Made by a program: the position numbers and the translations under genes. DNA of 64,000 bases from Gemmatimonadota bacterium (GTDB taxonomy: Bacteria; JAAXHH01): positions 372,001 to 436,000 of the forward strand of contig VXMB01000007.1 of assembly GCA_009841265.1 (NCBI GenBank). Direction: 5' to 3'. Position 1 is the first letter of the stretch. Each line of letters starts with the position of its first letter. A model generated the notes under the pieces. It was not told the origin of the DNA and did not search any database. It worked only from the letters and a program-made list of their open reading frames with translations. Positions 26,448 to 34,364 of the stretch are shown here, one piece after another.

Positions 26448-27038
26448 ATGAGGGAAGACGCCTTGACGGACGAAGCACTGGTCGACGCCGCCCGCGATGG
26501 GTGCGAGGACGCCTTCCGCACCCTCGTGGAACGATACGAAGGCCGCGTGGCGTCCGTCGTGATCCGCATGCTGGGGAACACTCCCGAAGCCGAGGACGCG
26601 GGGCAGGAGACTTTCATCCGGTTCTATCGCGGCTTGCGAGGATTCCGCGGTCAGGCGTCAGTCGGCACCTACCTGACGCGGATCGCCATCAACCTCTCGC
26701 TCACCGAACTCAAAAAACGCCGGCGACGTTCGATCTTCGTCCCCTTCACACCGCCGGGCAGGGAAGACGACACACCGGAACCGGAATATGCCGACCCGGC
26801 GGCCAGTGCCGAATACGACGACACGGCCGACCGGATTCAGGCGGCGCTGAACCGATTGAAGCCCGAATTCCGTTCCGTGATTGTACTCCGGCTGATAGAG
26901 GGCTACTCGACGAAAGAAACCGCCGAGATCCTGGGCTTGCCCGTCGGGACGGTACTGTCCCGCCTGAGGAGGTCCCAGGAGAAACTGAAACGCATGCTTA
27001 TTTCCTCTAACAGGGAGCTTGTCCATGAAACGGTCTGA
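26448..27038 (+). CDS. ECF RNA polymerase sigma factor (sigma-70 family)
   Basis: A 196-residue ECF sigma factor. Region 2 spans about 20-90 (CEDAFRTLVERYEGRVASVVIRMLGNTPEAEDAGQETFIRFYRGL), with promoter -10 recognition in the following helix. Region 4 spans about 135-190 (LNRLKPEFRSVIVLRLIEGYSTKETAEILGLPVGTVLSRLRRS), the helix-turn-helix that reads the -35. ATG 26448 follows GAGGGA; a longer frame starts at 26409 without a good site. The gene overlaps the anti-sigma gene by 14 nt, and the operon continues into a Spy-like protein. Confidence 0.93.
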   Translation: MREDALTDEALVDAARDGCEDAFRTLVERYEGRVASVVIRMLGNTPEAEDAGQETFIRFYRGLRGFRGQASVGTYLTRIAINLSLTELKKRRRRSIFVPFTPPGREDDTPEPEYADPAASAEYDDTADRIQAALNRLKPEFRSVIVLRLIEGYSTKETAEILGLPVGTVLSRLRRSQEKLKRMLISSNRELVHETV

Positions 27039-27483
27039 ACTGGATCTGCTGTACCGGTCGCTGGATGCGTCCCTGACGCCCGGTGAACAAAGCCGCCTGG
27101 ACGCGGCGTTGCGGCGCGATCCCGGCCTGCGGGACGAATACGAGCGACTGGTCCGGCTGCGAAGCCAGGTCGAAAACCAGGAATCGCCCTCGTTCCGGGC
27201 GGATTTCTCCCAACGCGTCATGGAACGCCTGGCGGCGGAATCCACGGCCATTCCGGCGTCGAATCCTGAAGGTGGGACAACGCCTGAATTCGAGGACGCG
27301 CTGTCCCTCATGTTCCGCAAAGTGGCGGTGGCCGCTTCGGTCGCTGCCGTCCTGTTGTTGACCTACAACCTGGCCACGTCCGAAAACGTCTCCATCACCA
27401 CGTCGTTCGGGCTGACCGAGGAACTGTATCCTGAAGACCTGTACGACGCGCGGATCGCGCTGGAATCGGAGGGCGAATTATGA
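27025..27483 (+). CDS. Anti-sigma factor, single-pass membrane protein
   Basis: A 152-residue protein without strong family similarity by eye. Residues 1-85 are cytoplasmic and include LDLLYRSLDASLTPGEQSRLDAALRRDPGLRDEYERLVRLRSQ, which resembles the helical zinc-less anti-sigma domain of ECF partners. A membrane segment follows at about 95-115 (VAVAASVAAVLLLTYNLA), leaving a short periplasmic tail rich in acidic residues. Position directly after and overlapping the sigma gene, and ATGA overlap with the next gene, support the assignment. ATG 27025 has AGGGAG upstream. Confidence 0.8.
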   Translation: MKRSELDLLYRSLDASLTPGEQSRLDAALRRDPGLRDEYERLVRLRSQVENQESPSFRADFSQRVMERLAAESTAIPASNPEGGTTPEFEDALSLMFRKVAVAASVAAVLLLTYNLATSENVSITTSFGLTEELYPEDLYDARIALESEGEL

Positions 27484-28007
27484 ACATCCATCTGAAGACC
27501 GCGGCCATTCTGCTGGCCACGTTGATCATCGGCATGGTCTGCGGCGCGCTCATCCTGGGCGCTTTTGCCCGGGACCAGTTGCAACCTCCGCCCCAGGTGA
27601 CCCGGGAACGCTTCGTGGAACGGTGGGTCAGGATGGTGCGGCCGGACCCGGCGCAGATGCAGAGGATCCGGGAAGTGGTGAACGAGCACGAACCCGGGTT
27701 CCGGGAGAACTACATGCGCCACCGGCAGGAGATGCAGGTCCTGGTCGATTCGTTGCACAGGGACCTGGAACCCATCCTTACCGAAACGCAACTCGAGCGG
27801 ATCAAGCGGATCCGCGAAGGACGCGAACGCATCCGCGAGTTCCGCCGTGATGGCGATCACGAATCGCGCAGAGACCGTCCCCGACGGCCGCCCGGACGCA
27901 ACCGGGCCGGCGAGGGCCCCCGGGGGGATCGTCCTGACAGCATTCGTTCGGAAGGGCGCGGGAGCGACGACCGTACGGAAGGGCGCGGGAACGGCGGCGA
28001 CCACTGA
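27480..28007 (+). CDS. Spy/CpxP-like periplasmic protein with membrane anchor
   Basis: A 175-residue protein with an N-terminal membrane anchor (AAILLATLIIGMVCGALILGA) and a periplasmic helical domain: RFVERWVRMVRPDPAQMQRIREVVNEHEPGFRENYMRHRQEMQVLVDSLHRDLEPILTETQLERIKRI. The LTxxQ motif and amphipathic helices are typical of Spy/CpxP/ZraP or CnrX sensors, which detect envelope stress or metals for ECF systems. The last third is arginine-rich and ends in a 27-bp tandem repeat. Overlapping ATGA with the anti-sigma gene indicates it belongs to the sensing complex. Confidence 0.75.
   Translation: MNIHLKTAAILLATLIIGMVCGALILGAFARDQLQPPPQVTRERFVERWVRMVRPDPAQMQRIREVVNEHEPGFRENYMRHRQEMQVLVDSLHRDLEPILTETQLERIKRIREGRERIREFRRDGDHESRRDRPRRPPGRNRAGEGPRGDRPDSIRSEGRGSDDRTEGRGNGGDH
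27949..28002. repeat. 27-bp in-frame tandem repeat at the 3' end of the Spy-like gene
   Basis: Units start at 27949 and 27976 with CGGAAGGGCGCGGGA and differ in their second halves. They encode EGRGSDDRT and EGRGNGGDH just before the stop codon, and so extend the polar C-terminus. Confidence 0.7.
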
Positions 28008-28102
28008 CTCCTCGTTCCGACAGGCCATGAGTGGCACGATCGCCGGTTGAATGCCCGGCCTCTGGACCCGCAACCGGGCAATGTACGGATGTAAAGAAAG
28101 TC

Positions 28103-28132
28103 GGAATAAACTTCACCCGGCCACTGTCTAAT
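28103..28132 (+). promoter_or_regulatory. ECF-type promoter before the second Spy-like gene
   Basis: GGAATAA (28103-28109), 17 bp, then TCTAAT (28127-28132), 80 bp before ATG 28212. Spacing and -10 are identical to the sigma operon promoter, so this gene is a likely target of the same sigma factor. Confidence 0.62.
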
Positions 28133-28211
28133 CCTGTAGAGCAGCACGAAGACGATCTCCGGAGATCGCGGTTCATACATCCGCCAGCATTACCACGAAG
28201 GGAGCGACAAA

Positions 28212-28817
28212 ATGAAAAAGATCATTTCAGGAACCATCGCCGGCGCGCTGAGTATCGTCGTACTGACCTGGACTATTGTCGTACTGGCCTGGGCTTCTGA
28301 TGCGATGGGCCGGATCGGTCATGAGGATGCTGACGTGCTCGACGGAGTAGCTGAACTCGCAGCGGCTGGATCGTCCGGCGAGTTCGATGACATCCTGGCC
28401 GTCGATCTCGCCGATGACGACGCGGATGACGTGCGGACGCGTCTGTCCCGGAGAGGAATGTCCGGTCTCGAGCTCACGGACGAGCAGGAGGATAAGATCG
28501 AGACGCTGCGTTCTGCCTACACGCGGGAAATGATACAGCTTCGCGCCGACTCAAGGCTTGCGCGGGTCGATCTTCGCGAACTGATGAATGAGATCAGCCC
28601 GGACATCGACAGGGTGAAGGAACTGGCCGCGGCCGCATCGGCGGCCCAGGGCGCCGTATTCGAGCGAAGCGCGCTCTACCGCGCCGAGTTCAAGCATGTC
28701 CTGACCCCGGAGCAGCAGGAGAACCTGCGGGAGTCATTCCGCGACCGGCGCGACGGTCGCCGGGACTCCGGGATGCGTGGGCGGCGCGACGGCCGCGAAT
28801 CGCGCAACCTGCGTTGA
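28212..28817 (+). CDS. Spy/CpxP-like periplasmic stress protein
   Basis: A 201-residue protein with an N-terminal membrane or signal segment (ISGTIAGALSIVVLTWTIVVLAWA), an acidic linker, and a helical domain from about 90. GLELTDEQEDKIETLRSAYTREMIQLRADSRLARVDLRELMNEISPDIDRVKELAAAASAAQGAVFERSALYRAEFKHVLTPEQQENLRES carries two LTxxQ motifs (LTDEQ and LTPEQ), the signature of Spy/CpxP/ZraP chaperones. The arginine-rich tail (RDRRDGRRDSGMRGRRDGRESR) is repetitive. It is preceded by its own ECF-type promoter at 28103, with the Shine-Dalgarno AAGGGAG. Confidence 0.82.
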   Translation: MKKIISGTIAGALSIVVLTWTIVVLAWASDAMGRIGHEDADVLDGVAELAAAGSSGEFDDILAVDLADDDADDVRTRLSRRGMSGLELTDEQEDKIETLRSAYTREMIQLRADSRLARVDLRELMNEISPDIDRVKELAAAASAAQGAVFERSALYRAEFKHVLTPEQQENLRESFRDRRDGRRDSGMRGRRDGRESRNLR

Positions 28818-28886
28818 GCAGGTGTCGCAAGCTGAAGGAATTCGAAGCGCGTTAAGTGGTTTGACGCAGTGATCGTAGACGAACAC

Positions 28887-28920
28887 ATGCCGCGGAAGGA
28901 TCCAGGTCCGGCCGCGGCAT
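28887..28920. terminator. GC-rich hairpin after the Spy-like gene
   Basis: ATGCCGCGG (28887-28895) and CCGCGGCAT (28912-28920) are perfect reverse complements around a 16-nt loop. No run of T follows, so this is terminator-like or an mRNA-stabilising structure rather than a certain rho-independent terminator. Confidence 0.4.
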
Positions 28921-28982
28921 TTAACCGCGGAATCATGCCGCAACATTCAATCGCCAAATTGGATTAAAAAAGGAGTCGAAAC

Positions 28983-29429
28983 ATGAGATACCGTCTTCAC
29001 CTGGCCATACTCGGCCTGATCATGACTGCGTTTGTCGTAAACGACGCGGCCGCGCAGCGAGGCGGATTCGGCCGCGGGGGCGGCCGTGGCCAGAACAACG
29101 CCATGATGGAACGAATGCGGGCGGTGAGTACCTTCCCGGTCGACCGTATCTGGCACGTGTTGAGCATCCGGATGGACACGACCGACGAACAGGTGCTCCA
29201 ATTGCGCCCGGTCGTGAAGGAAGCCTCGTCTCAGAAGGCCGCGCTGGTGGAGCAGGCCACGAAGTCCGAGGACTGGAGCTGGCTGCGCGAACAACTGGAA
29301 GCGAATGAAAAGCAGTTTAAGGAGAACCTGAAGGGCATGCTTTCCGCCGACGAGTTTAAAGCGTTCGAGCAACTGGCGGAGGAAGCGTCAAGCCTGATGC
29401 CGGACAGGCAAGGCAGGCCCAGGCGTTGA
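28983..29429 (+). CDS. Small secreted helical protein, Spy-related by context
   Basis: A 148-residue protein with a signal peptide (YRLHLAILGLIMTAFVVNDAAAQ), a glycine-rich RGGFGRGGGRGQN segment and a helical domain: TTDEQVLQLRPVVKEASSQKAALVEQATKSEDWSWLREQLEANEKQFKENLKGMLSADEFKAFEQL. TTDEQ and LSADEF resemble degenerate LTxxQ motifs, so it may be a third Spy/CpxP-type periplasmic chaperone of the sigma cluster. No ECF-type promoter is visible directly upstream. AAAGGAG precedes ATG 28983. Confidence 0.65.
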   Translation: MRYRLHLAILGLIMTAFVVNDAAAQRGGFGRGGGRGQNNAMMERMRAVSTFPVDRIWHVLSIRMDTTDEQVLQLRPVVKEASSQKAALVEQATKSEDWSWLREQLEANEKQFKENLKGMLSADEFKAFEQLAEEASSLMPDRQGRPRR

Positions 29430-29500
29430 CGGTGCGGGTTCACCTGGTCCGTCCGGCTTACCCGGGTTCGCCGGGATTCGCCGGGATCGCACGGACCCGC

Positions 29501-30739
29501 CTATCCCGACCACCGATCTATTTTCTCTTCATCCAGGTCCATACCCAACCCCGGATTCTCGAAAGGAGCGAGTTCACCGCCGTCGAGGGTGAAGGGGTTG
29601 GCGCATACATCGTCCCGAAGCAAGCCGGGCCCCACCAGGTCCGAGGGTACCTCGACGTTCGCCGATGAAACGGCGAGATGCACCGACGCCGCGGTACCGG
29701 GTCCCAGTTCGATGGTGCTGCCCAGCAAGGCGGGCATCCCCGCAGTCTCCGCGGCGTGGAGCAGGCGGCCCGCGCGGCGAAGCCCGCCGGCCTGGCAAGG
29801 GACGACGTTGACGATGTCCACGGCGCGGTGGCGGATCAGGGCCGTCATGAAGGCGTCCCCGAGATCGGCGACATGCTCGATGATGGGTATGGGGGAGCGG
29901 CGGCGGACTTTCGCCAGCGCTTCGGCAATGCCCTCCGCATCCGCTTCAATCCGGGCGGGATCCTCCCGCGACATGGGCCGTGAGAGCGCGCGAATCGGCG
30001 TCTCGCACGCGTCGGCCCCGGCCTCCGCCATGTCGCGCAGCCTGGCCAGGGCCTCGTCTTCCTCCCAGTAACCGCTGGCATCCACCTTGATGTAGGCTTC
30101 GGGTCCCGCAATCCTGCGTGTAAGTCTCACCCGCTCGAGGTCCCGTTCGTGGTCCTCGCCCACCTTGAGCTTGAAGGCCTTCATGCCCGATCCCACTTGG
30201 TCGGCAACCTCCCGCTCAAGAGCACGCAGTTCGTCTTCGAGCGTGGCGTCGCCGCGCAGATAGGCCACCCAGGAAACGGATGCGGCGCGCCGGCACCGGC
30301 CGCCCAGGAGTTCGTACAACGGAAGGCTGTGCGTCTTTCCGACCAGGTCGAGCAACGCACATTCGACGCCGAAGAGCATCAATTGCCGGAGTTCGGGGTA
30401 CCAGTCGCCGGGAAGCGCCTCGTCGACACTGTCATAGAGGCTGCGCCACGCGCGCACGTCGCCGTCGGCCAGCACGTCACTGCCGGCCAGCACGTCGCCA
30501 CCGGCCAGCACGCCGGACAACAGGTCCCGCAGCACCGTGGGTGTAGGGGCGTCCATCCGCGGCGCGATATCGGAGACCTCGCCGATACCGGTCAAGCCAT
30601 CCGGCGTCTTCAATTCGATGATCTGGTAGGTGGACCGACCGTGATCGATGGTGGCCTTCAGTAACTTGGGGTCCGCGCAGTAGGTATCGTAGATGCGCGG
30701 TACGGCCACCTGGCGCACGCGGACGTCGGAGATTCGCAT
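29501..30739 (-). CDS. Mandelate racemase/muconate-lactonizing-family (enolase superfamily) enzyme
   Basis: A 412-residue enolase-superfamily enzyme of muconate cycloisomerase/dipeptide-epimerase type. The capping domain begins MRISDVRVRQVAVPRIYDTYCA. The catalytic residues are KAFKLKVG (K-x-K), KVDASGYW (Asp), ACETPIRALSRP (Glu), and a later IIEHVADLG (Asp) with VVPCQAGGLRRA and GSTIELGPGT. Near residue 80 a triplicated VLAGGD/VLAGSD/VLADGD insertion from an 18-bp tandem repeat lengthens a loop. Substrate unknown. It is convergent with the Spy-like cluster. Confidence 0.9.
   Translation of the reverse strand: MRISDVRVRQVAVPRIYDTYCADPKLLKATIDHGRSTYQIIELKTPDGLTGIGEVSDIAPRMDAPTPTVLRDLLSGVLAGGDVLAGSDVLADGDVRAWRSLYDSVDEALPGDWYPELRQLMLFGVECALLDLVGKTHSLPLYELLGGRCRRAASVSWVAYLRGDATLEDELRALEREVADQVGSGMKAFKLKVGEDHERDLERVRLTRRIAGPEAYIKVDASGYWEEDEALARLRDMAEAGADACETPIRALSRPMSREDPARIEADAEGIAEALAKVRRRSPIPIIEHVADLGDAFMTALIRHRAVDIVNVVPCQAGGLRRAGRLLHAAETAGMPALLGSTIELGPGTAASVHLAVSSANVEVPSDLVGPGLLRDDVCANPFTLDGGELAPFENPGLGMDLDEEKIDRWSG
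30458..30511. repeat. 18-bp in-frame tandem repeat inside the enolase-family gene
   Basis: Three units begin at 30458, 30476 and 30494, each ending GGCCAGCAC. They encode VLAGGD, VLAGSD and VLADGD in the capping domain. The period keeps the reading frame. Confidence 0.8.
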
Positions 30740-30900
30740 TTCGGTATGTTACCGCCGTCGAGTTCCGGGGTCAATGGCATCTTCATTCGTCGTTCGCGCG
30801 GTTTCCCTGCCGGTTGCAACTTGCCTGAAGGGTACATAGTCTATATCTTTAAAGAGCCAGATTCCGAACACACAACCCGACTACACAGGGGAAGTACCTC

Positions 30901-32748
30901 ATGTCTCGATATTTGAAACTGGTCTTGATGACCGGCTTGATCGCGCTGATGGGTGGTTTTTTGCAGACCGGACCGGGCGCGGAGCGTTCGGTGGCGACCG
31001 ATCGCCTGCGTTCGGCCGACGACGCGGCGCGGACCGCGGAAAGCGCGATAAGCGCCGTGCCAATCTCGAAAAGCGCTGAAAACGCGGAACGAACTATCCG
31101 GGAGATCACCGGACTGTTCGGTCCATTCGGTCCGGAGGAAGCCTACGCCCGCCGCGGTTTCGGCGGTTTCCGGAGTTCACGGTCCCTTTGGAATCGCCGC
31201 AGTTCCTTTGGCCGGCGCAGCCCTTTCTCCCGGAGCAACACGGCTGCCGCCACGCGGCAGACACCGGCCCGCACGACGCGGCAATCCGCCACGCCGGCGC
31301 GCAGCACGTCGGCCGGGCAACCCTCGGCCACCGCGGCGCGTTCGACCCGGGCAGGCGCCGCATCCACCGGCCGGGCCACGGCGCGGTCTTCGGTCATGGG
31401 CCGGCGGGTCCAGAGCGAAACGGCGCGCCGGTCGCTGGCCACGCACCAGTCCAGGCAGGCCGGTTTCGCCCGGTCGTCCAACTCGGCCGCCAATACGAGC
31501 ACCTACCGGGATAACGGCCTCTACAACCGGGGCTCGCAGAACCGCACGTCCTACGACAACTACTACGCAGGCCGAGACAGTTATTATGGGGGCATGGGCT
31601 GGAGGACGCCGGGATACGCCTTCATGTCATACCCCAGCTTCGGCATGTGGGACGCCCTGTTCATGTGGTCCATGCTGGACATGATGAGCAGCCGCCGTCA
31701 CTACGCTGTGGCCCATCACCATGCCAACGACCCGGGGTACCAGGAATGGCGCGGCGAGGCCGAGCGCCTGGCCGAGGACAACGCGGAACTGCGTGCGAAG
31801 CTGGACGAGCTGGACCGACAGGTCGCCACGCTGGAAGGCACGCCGAGAGATCCCGAATACCTGCCGCCCGGCGTCACCCCGGCGATCGCCCTGGCCGCCG
31901 AAGTCGTGGCCACCGCCGATCCGAACCAACCCCGCATTACGGTGAATACGGGGGTGGCGAATGGCAATTACCATCGATTCGGCCAGATCCTGCAGACGCA
32001 CCTGCCTGATTTCGACGTGATGCTCGAGACGACGGCGGGTTCGGAGGAGAACCTGAACAACCTGGTCCAGAACCAGGTCGACGCGATCCTCGTGCAGAGC
32101 GACATCCTGAACTCCTACCTGCGCAGGAACCCTGACGCGGAAGACCAACTGGTCGGGCTGCAGTCGACCCTGTACACCGAGTACGTGCAACTGATCGTCA
32201 ACGAGGACGGCGGCATCGCGAGCGTCTCCGACCTCGAGCCGAACACCCATATCGTGTACGTCGGCCCCCGGGGTTCGGGGACGCACAGGGCCTGGGAGGG
32301 CTTCGTCCTGCAGGATCCGAGGTACGGGGAGTTCAATACGCGGTTCGCCAGCTACGAGGAAGCGTTGAGCCAGGTGGCGGGAGATGCCAATTCGGTCATG
32401 CTGTTCGTCGCCGGCCTCAACTCGGAGCTGCTCAAGGAGGCGGACCGCCAGTACGGACTGCAGTTGAGCATGGTCGCCGTGGACGAGCACTATTTCAGCA
32501 CGGCCGTGGACCAGTTCGGAAACACGATCTACGAGGTGGCGACGATCCCCCACGAGACCTATCCCGAGCTGCAGGAAGGCTGGCTCTTCGGCTATTTCGA
32601 CAGCAGCGTCGAGACGCTCACGGTGGACGCCATCCTGATCCTGTCCAAGCAGTGGGTGGATACCTACGGCAGCAAGCCGATGACCCTCTTCGAGGACGCC
32701 CTGTGGCGGTCCATCGACGACATCAAGCCCATCGTGGGCGAGGAGTAG
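30901..32748 (+). CDS. TAXI-like solute-binding domain protein with low-complexity N-terminal region
   Basis: A 615-residue secreted or membrane-anchored protein. Residues 1-28 are a signal segment; about 75-215 are Arg/Ser/Ala/Thr-rich and disordered; 220-275 are aromatic and rich in Gly and Met (GGMGWRTPGYAFMSYPSFGMWDALFMWSMLDMM), suggesting a membrane segment or oligomer contact. A coiled coil (AERLAEDNAELRAKLDELDRQVATLEG) follows. From about 330 there is a periplasmic-binding fold: RITVNTGVANGNYHRFGQILQTHL, NNLVQNQVDAILVQSDILNSYL, IVYVGPRGSGTHRAWEGFVL. This matches TAXI/TRAP receptors, whose ligands include glutamate-like acids. It is the first gene of the PspA module, 12 nt before DUF2491. 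Confidence 0.75.
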   Translation: MSRYLKLVLMTGLIALMGGFLQTGPGAERSVATDRLRSADDAARTAESAISAVPISKSAENAERTIREITGLFGPFGPEEAYARRGFGGFRSSRSLWNRRSSFGRRSPFSRSNTAAATRQTPARTTRQSATPARSTSAGQPSATAARSTRAGAASTGRATARSSVMGRRVQSETARRSLATHQSRQAGFARSSNSAANTSTYRDNGLYNRGSQNRTSYDNYYAGRDSYYGGMGWRTPGYAFMSYPSFGMWDALFMWSMLDMMSSRRHYAVAHHHANDPGYQEWRGEAERLAEDNAELRAKLDELDRQVATLEGTPRDPEYLPPGVTPAIALAAEVVATADPNQPRITVNTGVANGNYHRFGQILQTHLPDFDVMLETTAGSEENLNNLVQNQVDAILVQSDILNSYLRRNPDAEDQLVGLQSTLYTEYVQLIVNEDGGIASVSDLEPNTHIVYVGPRGSGTHRAWEGFVLQDPRYGEFNTRFASYEEALSQVAGDANSVMLFVAGLNSELLKEADRQYGLQLSMVAVDEHYFSTAVDQFGNTIYEVATIPHETYPELQEGWLFGYFDSSVETLTVDAILILSKQWVDTYGSKPMTLFEDALWRSIDDIKPIVGEE

Positions 32749-32760
32749 CGCTAAGGCCCG

Positions 32761-33462
32761 ATGAGCTTTCACATCATTCGTTCCGTAGCGAAGAAGCAGG
32801 CGAAAGAGGCGGCTGGTTTTTTTCGGAAGAAACCCGAGCGGGTCGACCAGGACCTGCCCCTGGGCGTCGCCATCGACCGGTTGGTCGACATTGATGCTGT
32901 CGCGTCGTCCACCTTTACCGGTCTCGTCCATTTCAACTTTCCCTCCTTTCCCATGGCCATCGAGGCGATCGGAAAGATCGACCTCGGCGAAGGGGCCATG
33001 GCCTACCGGTGCTATCTCCAGGATACCTCGGCGTTTCTCCAGGTGGTGTCGGACCACGGGGAGCCCGTGGAATGCCGCCTGTACGTGCTCGACCGGGATC
33101 TGTATCCCCATTCCGAGGAAGTCTGGGAACAGTGGCTGAACAGCACGGACGGCATCATAGGATCCCCGGAAGTGCTGCACGGCGACGGGGAGGAAAGAAG
33201 CTACCAGCGGGAATGGATGGACGGCGACGGGCAGTCTGCCCCGGTACAGGTCGACGAGCGGATCATCCGCGACGCGTACGGAGAGCAGGTCTTCGAGGAA
33301 ACCCAGCAGGCCATGTCCTACTTCCGGGTGGCGAGCGGGGATCCCCACAACCCGGAAGATCCCGAGCGCGTGGACGAATTCCTGTTGATCAGCGCGGGCG
33401 ACGGCGTTATAGAACTGTATCTGGGCGTGGCATTGATGCTCGAGGAAGTCACGGTTATTTAA
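32761..33462 (+). CDS. DUF2491 (YjfK-like) protein
   Basis: A 233-residue cytoplasmic protein with no signal peptide or membrane segments. It begins MSFHIIRSVAKKQAKEAAGFF and contains LPLGVAIDRLVDIDAVASSTFTGLVHFNFPSFPMAIEAIGKIDLGEG, followed by beta-rich sequence including RFYVLDRDLYP-like and ERVDEFLLISAGDGVIELYLGVAL stretches. E. coli YjfK belongs to this family and is encoded next to the PspA paralogue YjfJ. The function is unknown, but the association with PspA proteins is recurrent. It sits 18 nt before pspA here. Confidence 0.75.
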   Translation: MSFHIIRSVAKKQAKEAAGFFRKKPERVDQDLPLGVAIDRLVDIDAVASSTFTGLVHFNFPSFPMAIEAIGKIDLGEGAMAYRCYLQDTSAFLQVVSDHGEPVECRLYVLDRDLYPHSEEVWEQWLNSTDGIIGSPEVLHGDGEERSYQREWMDGDGQSAPVQVDERIIRDAYGEQVFEETQQAMSYFRVASGDPHNPEDPERVDEFLLISAGDGVIELYLGVALMLEEVTVI

Positions 33463-33480
33463 ACGCGAAAGGATGAAAAA

Positions 33481-34251
33481 ATGATCTGGAAGTTTCTCTC
33501 CCGCGTCGGCAAGAAACAGGCCGGCAACGCCCTGGAGTCCTTCACCCAGGCCGTGGTGGCCTTCGACCCGGAAACCGCCTCCGAGGCGCAGATCTCCCTC
33601 ATGGAAGAGGAACTCGATAAGCTCGGGAAGCGGGTCGGCAAGGCCGAGATGGACGTGAAGAAGGACCATGAAGAGACGCAGGCGCTGTTGACGCAGTACG
33701 ACCGGTACCTGGCCGCCGCCGAACGGATCGAAGGCCAGCTCGAAGGGGCGGACGAGGCCCAGCGGCCCAAGCTGGAGGAGAGCCTGGAGAAGCTGGTCGC
33801 GGAACTGGAGCGTCTGAACCCGGAGATCGAACGGGAGCGCCAGGAGGACCAGGAAGCGGAGGCCTTCGCGACCGAGCTGCGCCAGGCCTACGATGTGGCA
33901 GCGGAGAAGCTCAAGAAGGCGCAGGTCCAGCTGAAACAGGCCCAGCGCCGCATGGAGCAGGCCCGTATGAAGAAGGAGCGGTCCCTCGAACGTGCCGAGG
34001 GCGTACGGCAGGCCGCGGGACTGAGCAGTTCAATGGGCGGTCTCGACACGGCCCTCAACGCCATGGACAAGGAGACGGAGAAGGCGGAGACGACCTCCCG
34101 TGCCGCGGAGCTGAAGATCGGCGCCTTCGGCCAGACCGAAATCAGCGATGATCCAAACATCGCGGCGGCCCTTGAAGCGGCCGACAAACCCGCGCTACCC
34201 GCTTCGTCGACGCGGGACCGGCTGGCGGCCCTGCGTTCCAGGAAGTCCTGA
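33481..34251 (+). CDS. PspA/IM30-family (YjfJ-like) membrane-associated coiled-coil protein
   Basis: A 256-residue, almost wholly helical, highly charged protein: MIWKFLSRVGKKQAGNALESFTQAVV, then long coiled-coil stretches (LDKLGKRVGKAEMDVKKDHEETQALLTQYDRYLAAAERIEGQLEG and AFATELRQAYDVAAEKLKKAQVQLKQAQRRMEQARMKKERSLERAEG). PspA/IM30 proteins are ESCRT-III-like and assemble on damaged inner membrane. The length and charge fit the YjfJ branch. It forms an operon with DUF2491 and the TAXI-like gene; the ion channel follows after 113 nt. Confidence 0.85.
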   Translation: MIWKFLSRVGKKQAGNALESFTQAVVAFDPETASEAQISLMEEELDKLGKRVGKAEMDVKKDHEETQALLTQYDRYLAAAERIEGQLEGADEAQRPKLEESLEKLVAELERLNPEIERERQEDQEAEAFATELRQAYDVAAEKLKKAQVQLKQAQRRMEQARMKKERSLERAEGVRQAAGLSSSMGGLDTALNAMDKETEKAETTSRAAELKIGAFGQTEISDDPNIAAALEAADKPALPASSTRDRLAALRSRKS

Positions 34252-34300
34252 GACCGTCGCAGGATCTGAAATCAAAGGCTCACCCGATGCGAAAAGCGGA

Positions 34301-34343
34301 CGGTGGGCCTTTCTCTTTAAATATGCCTTAGATAAGCCCACCG
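34301..34343. promoter_or_regulatory. Inverted repeat in the leader of the channel gene
   Basis: CGGTGGGC (34301-34308) pairs with GCCCACCG (34336-34343) around a 27-nt AU-rich loop, 20 nt before ATG 34365. It could be an operator, attenuator or mRNA structure; no regulator is identified. It lies between the PspA and channel genes and may separate two transcription units. Confidence 0.35.
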
Positions 34344-34364
34344 AACTCTCCCAGGAGGCAAACC

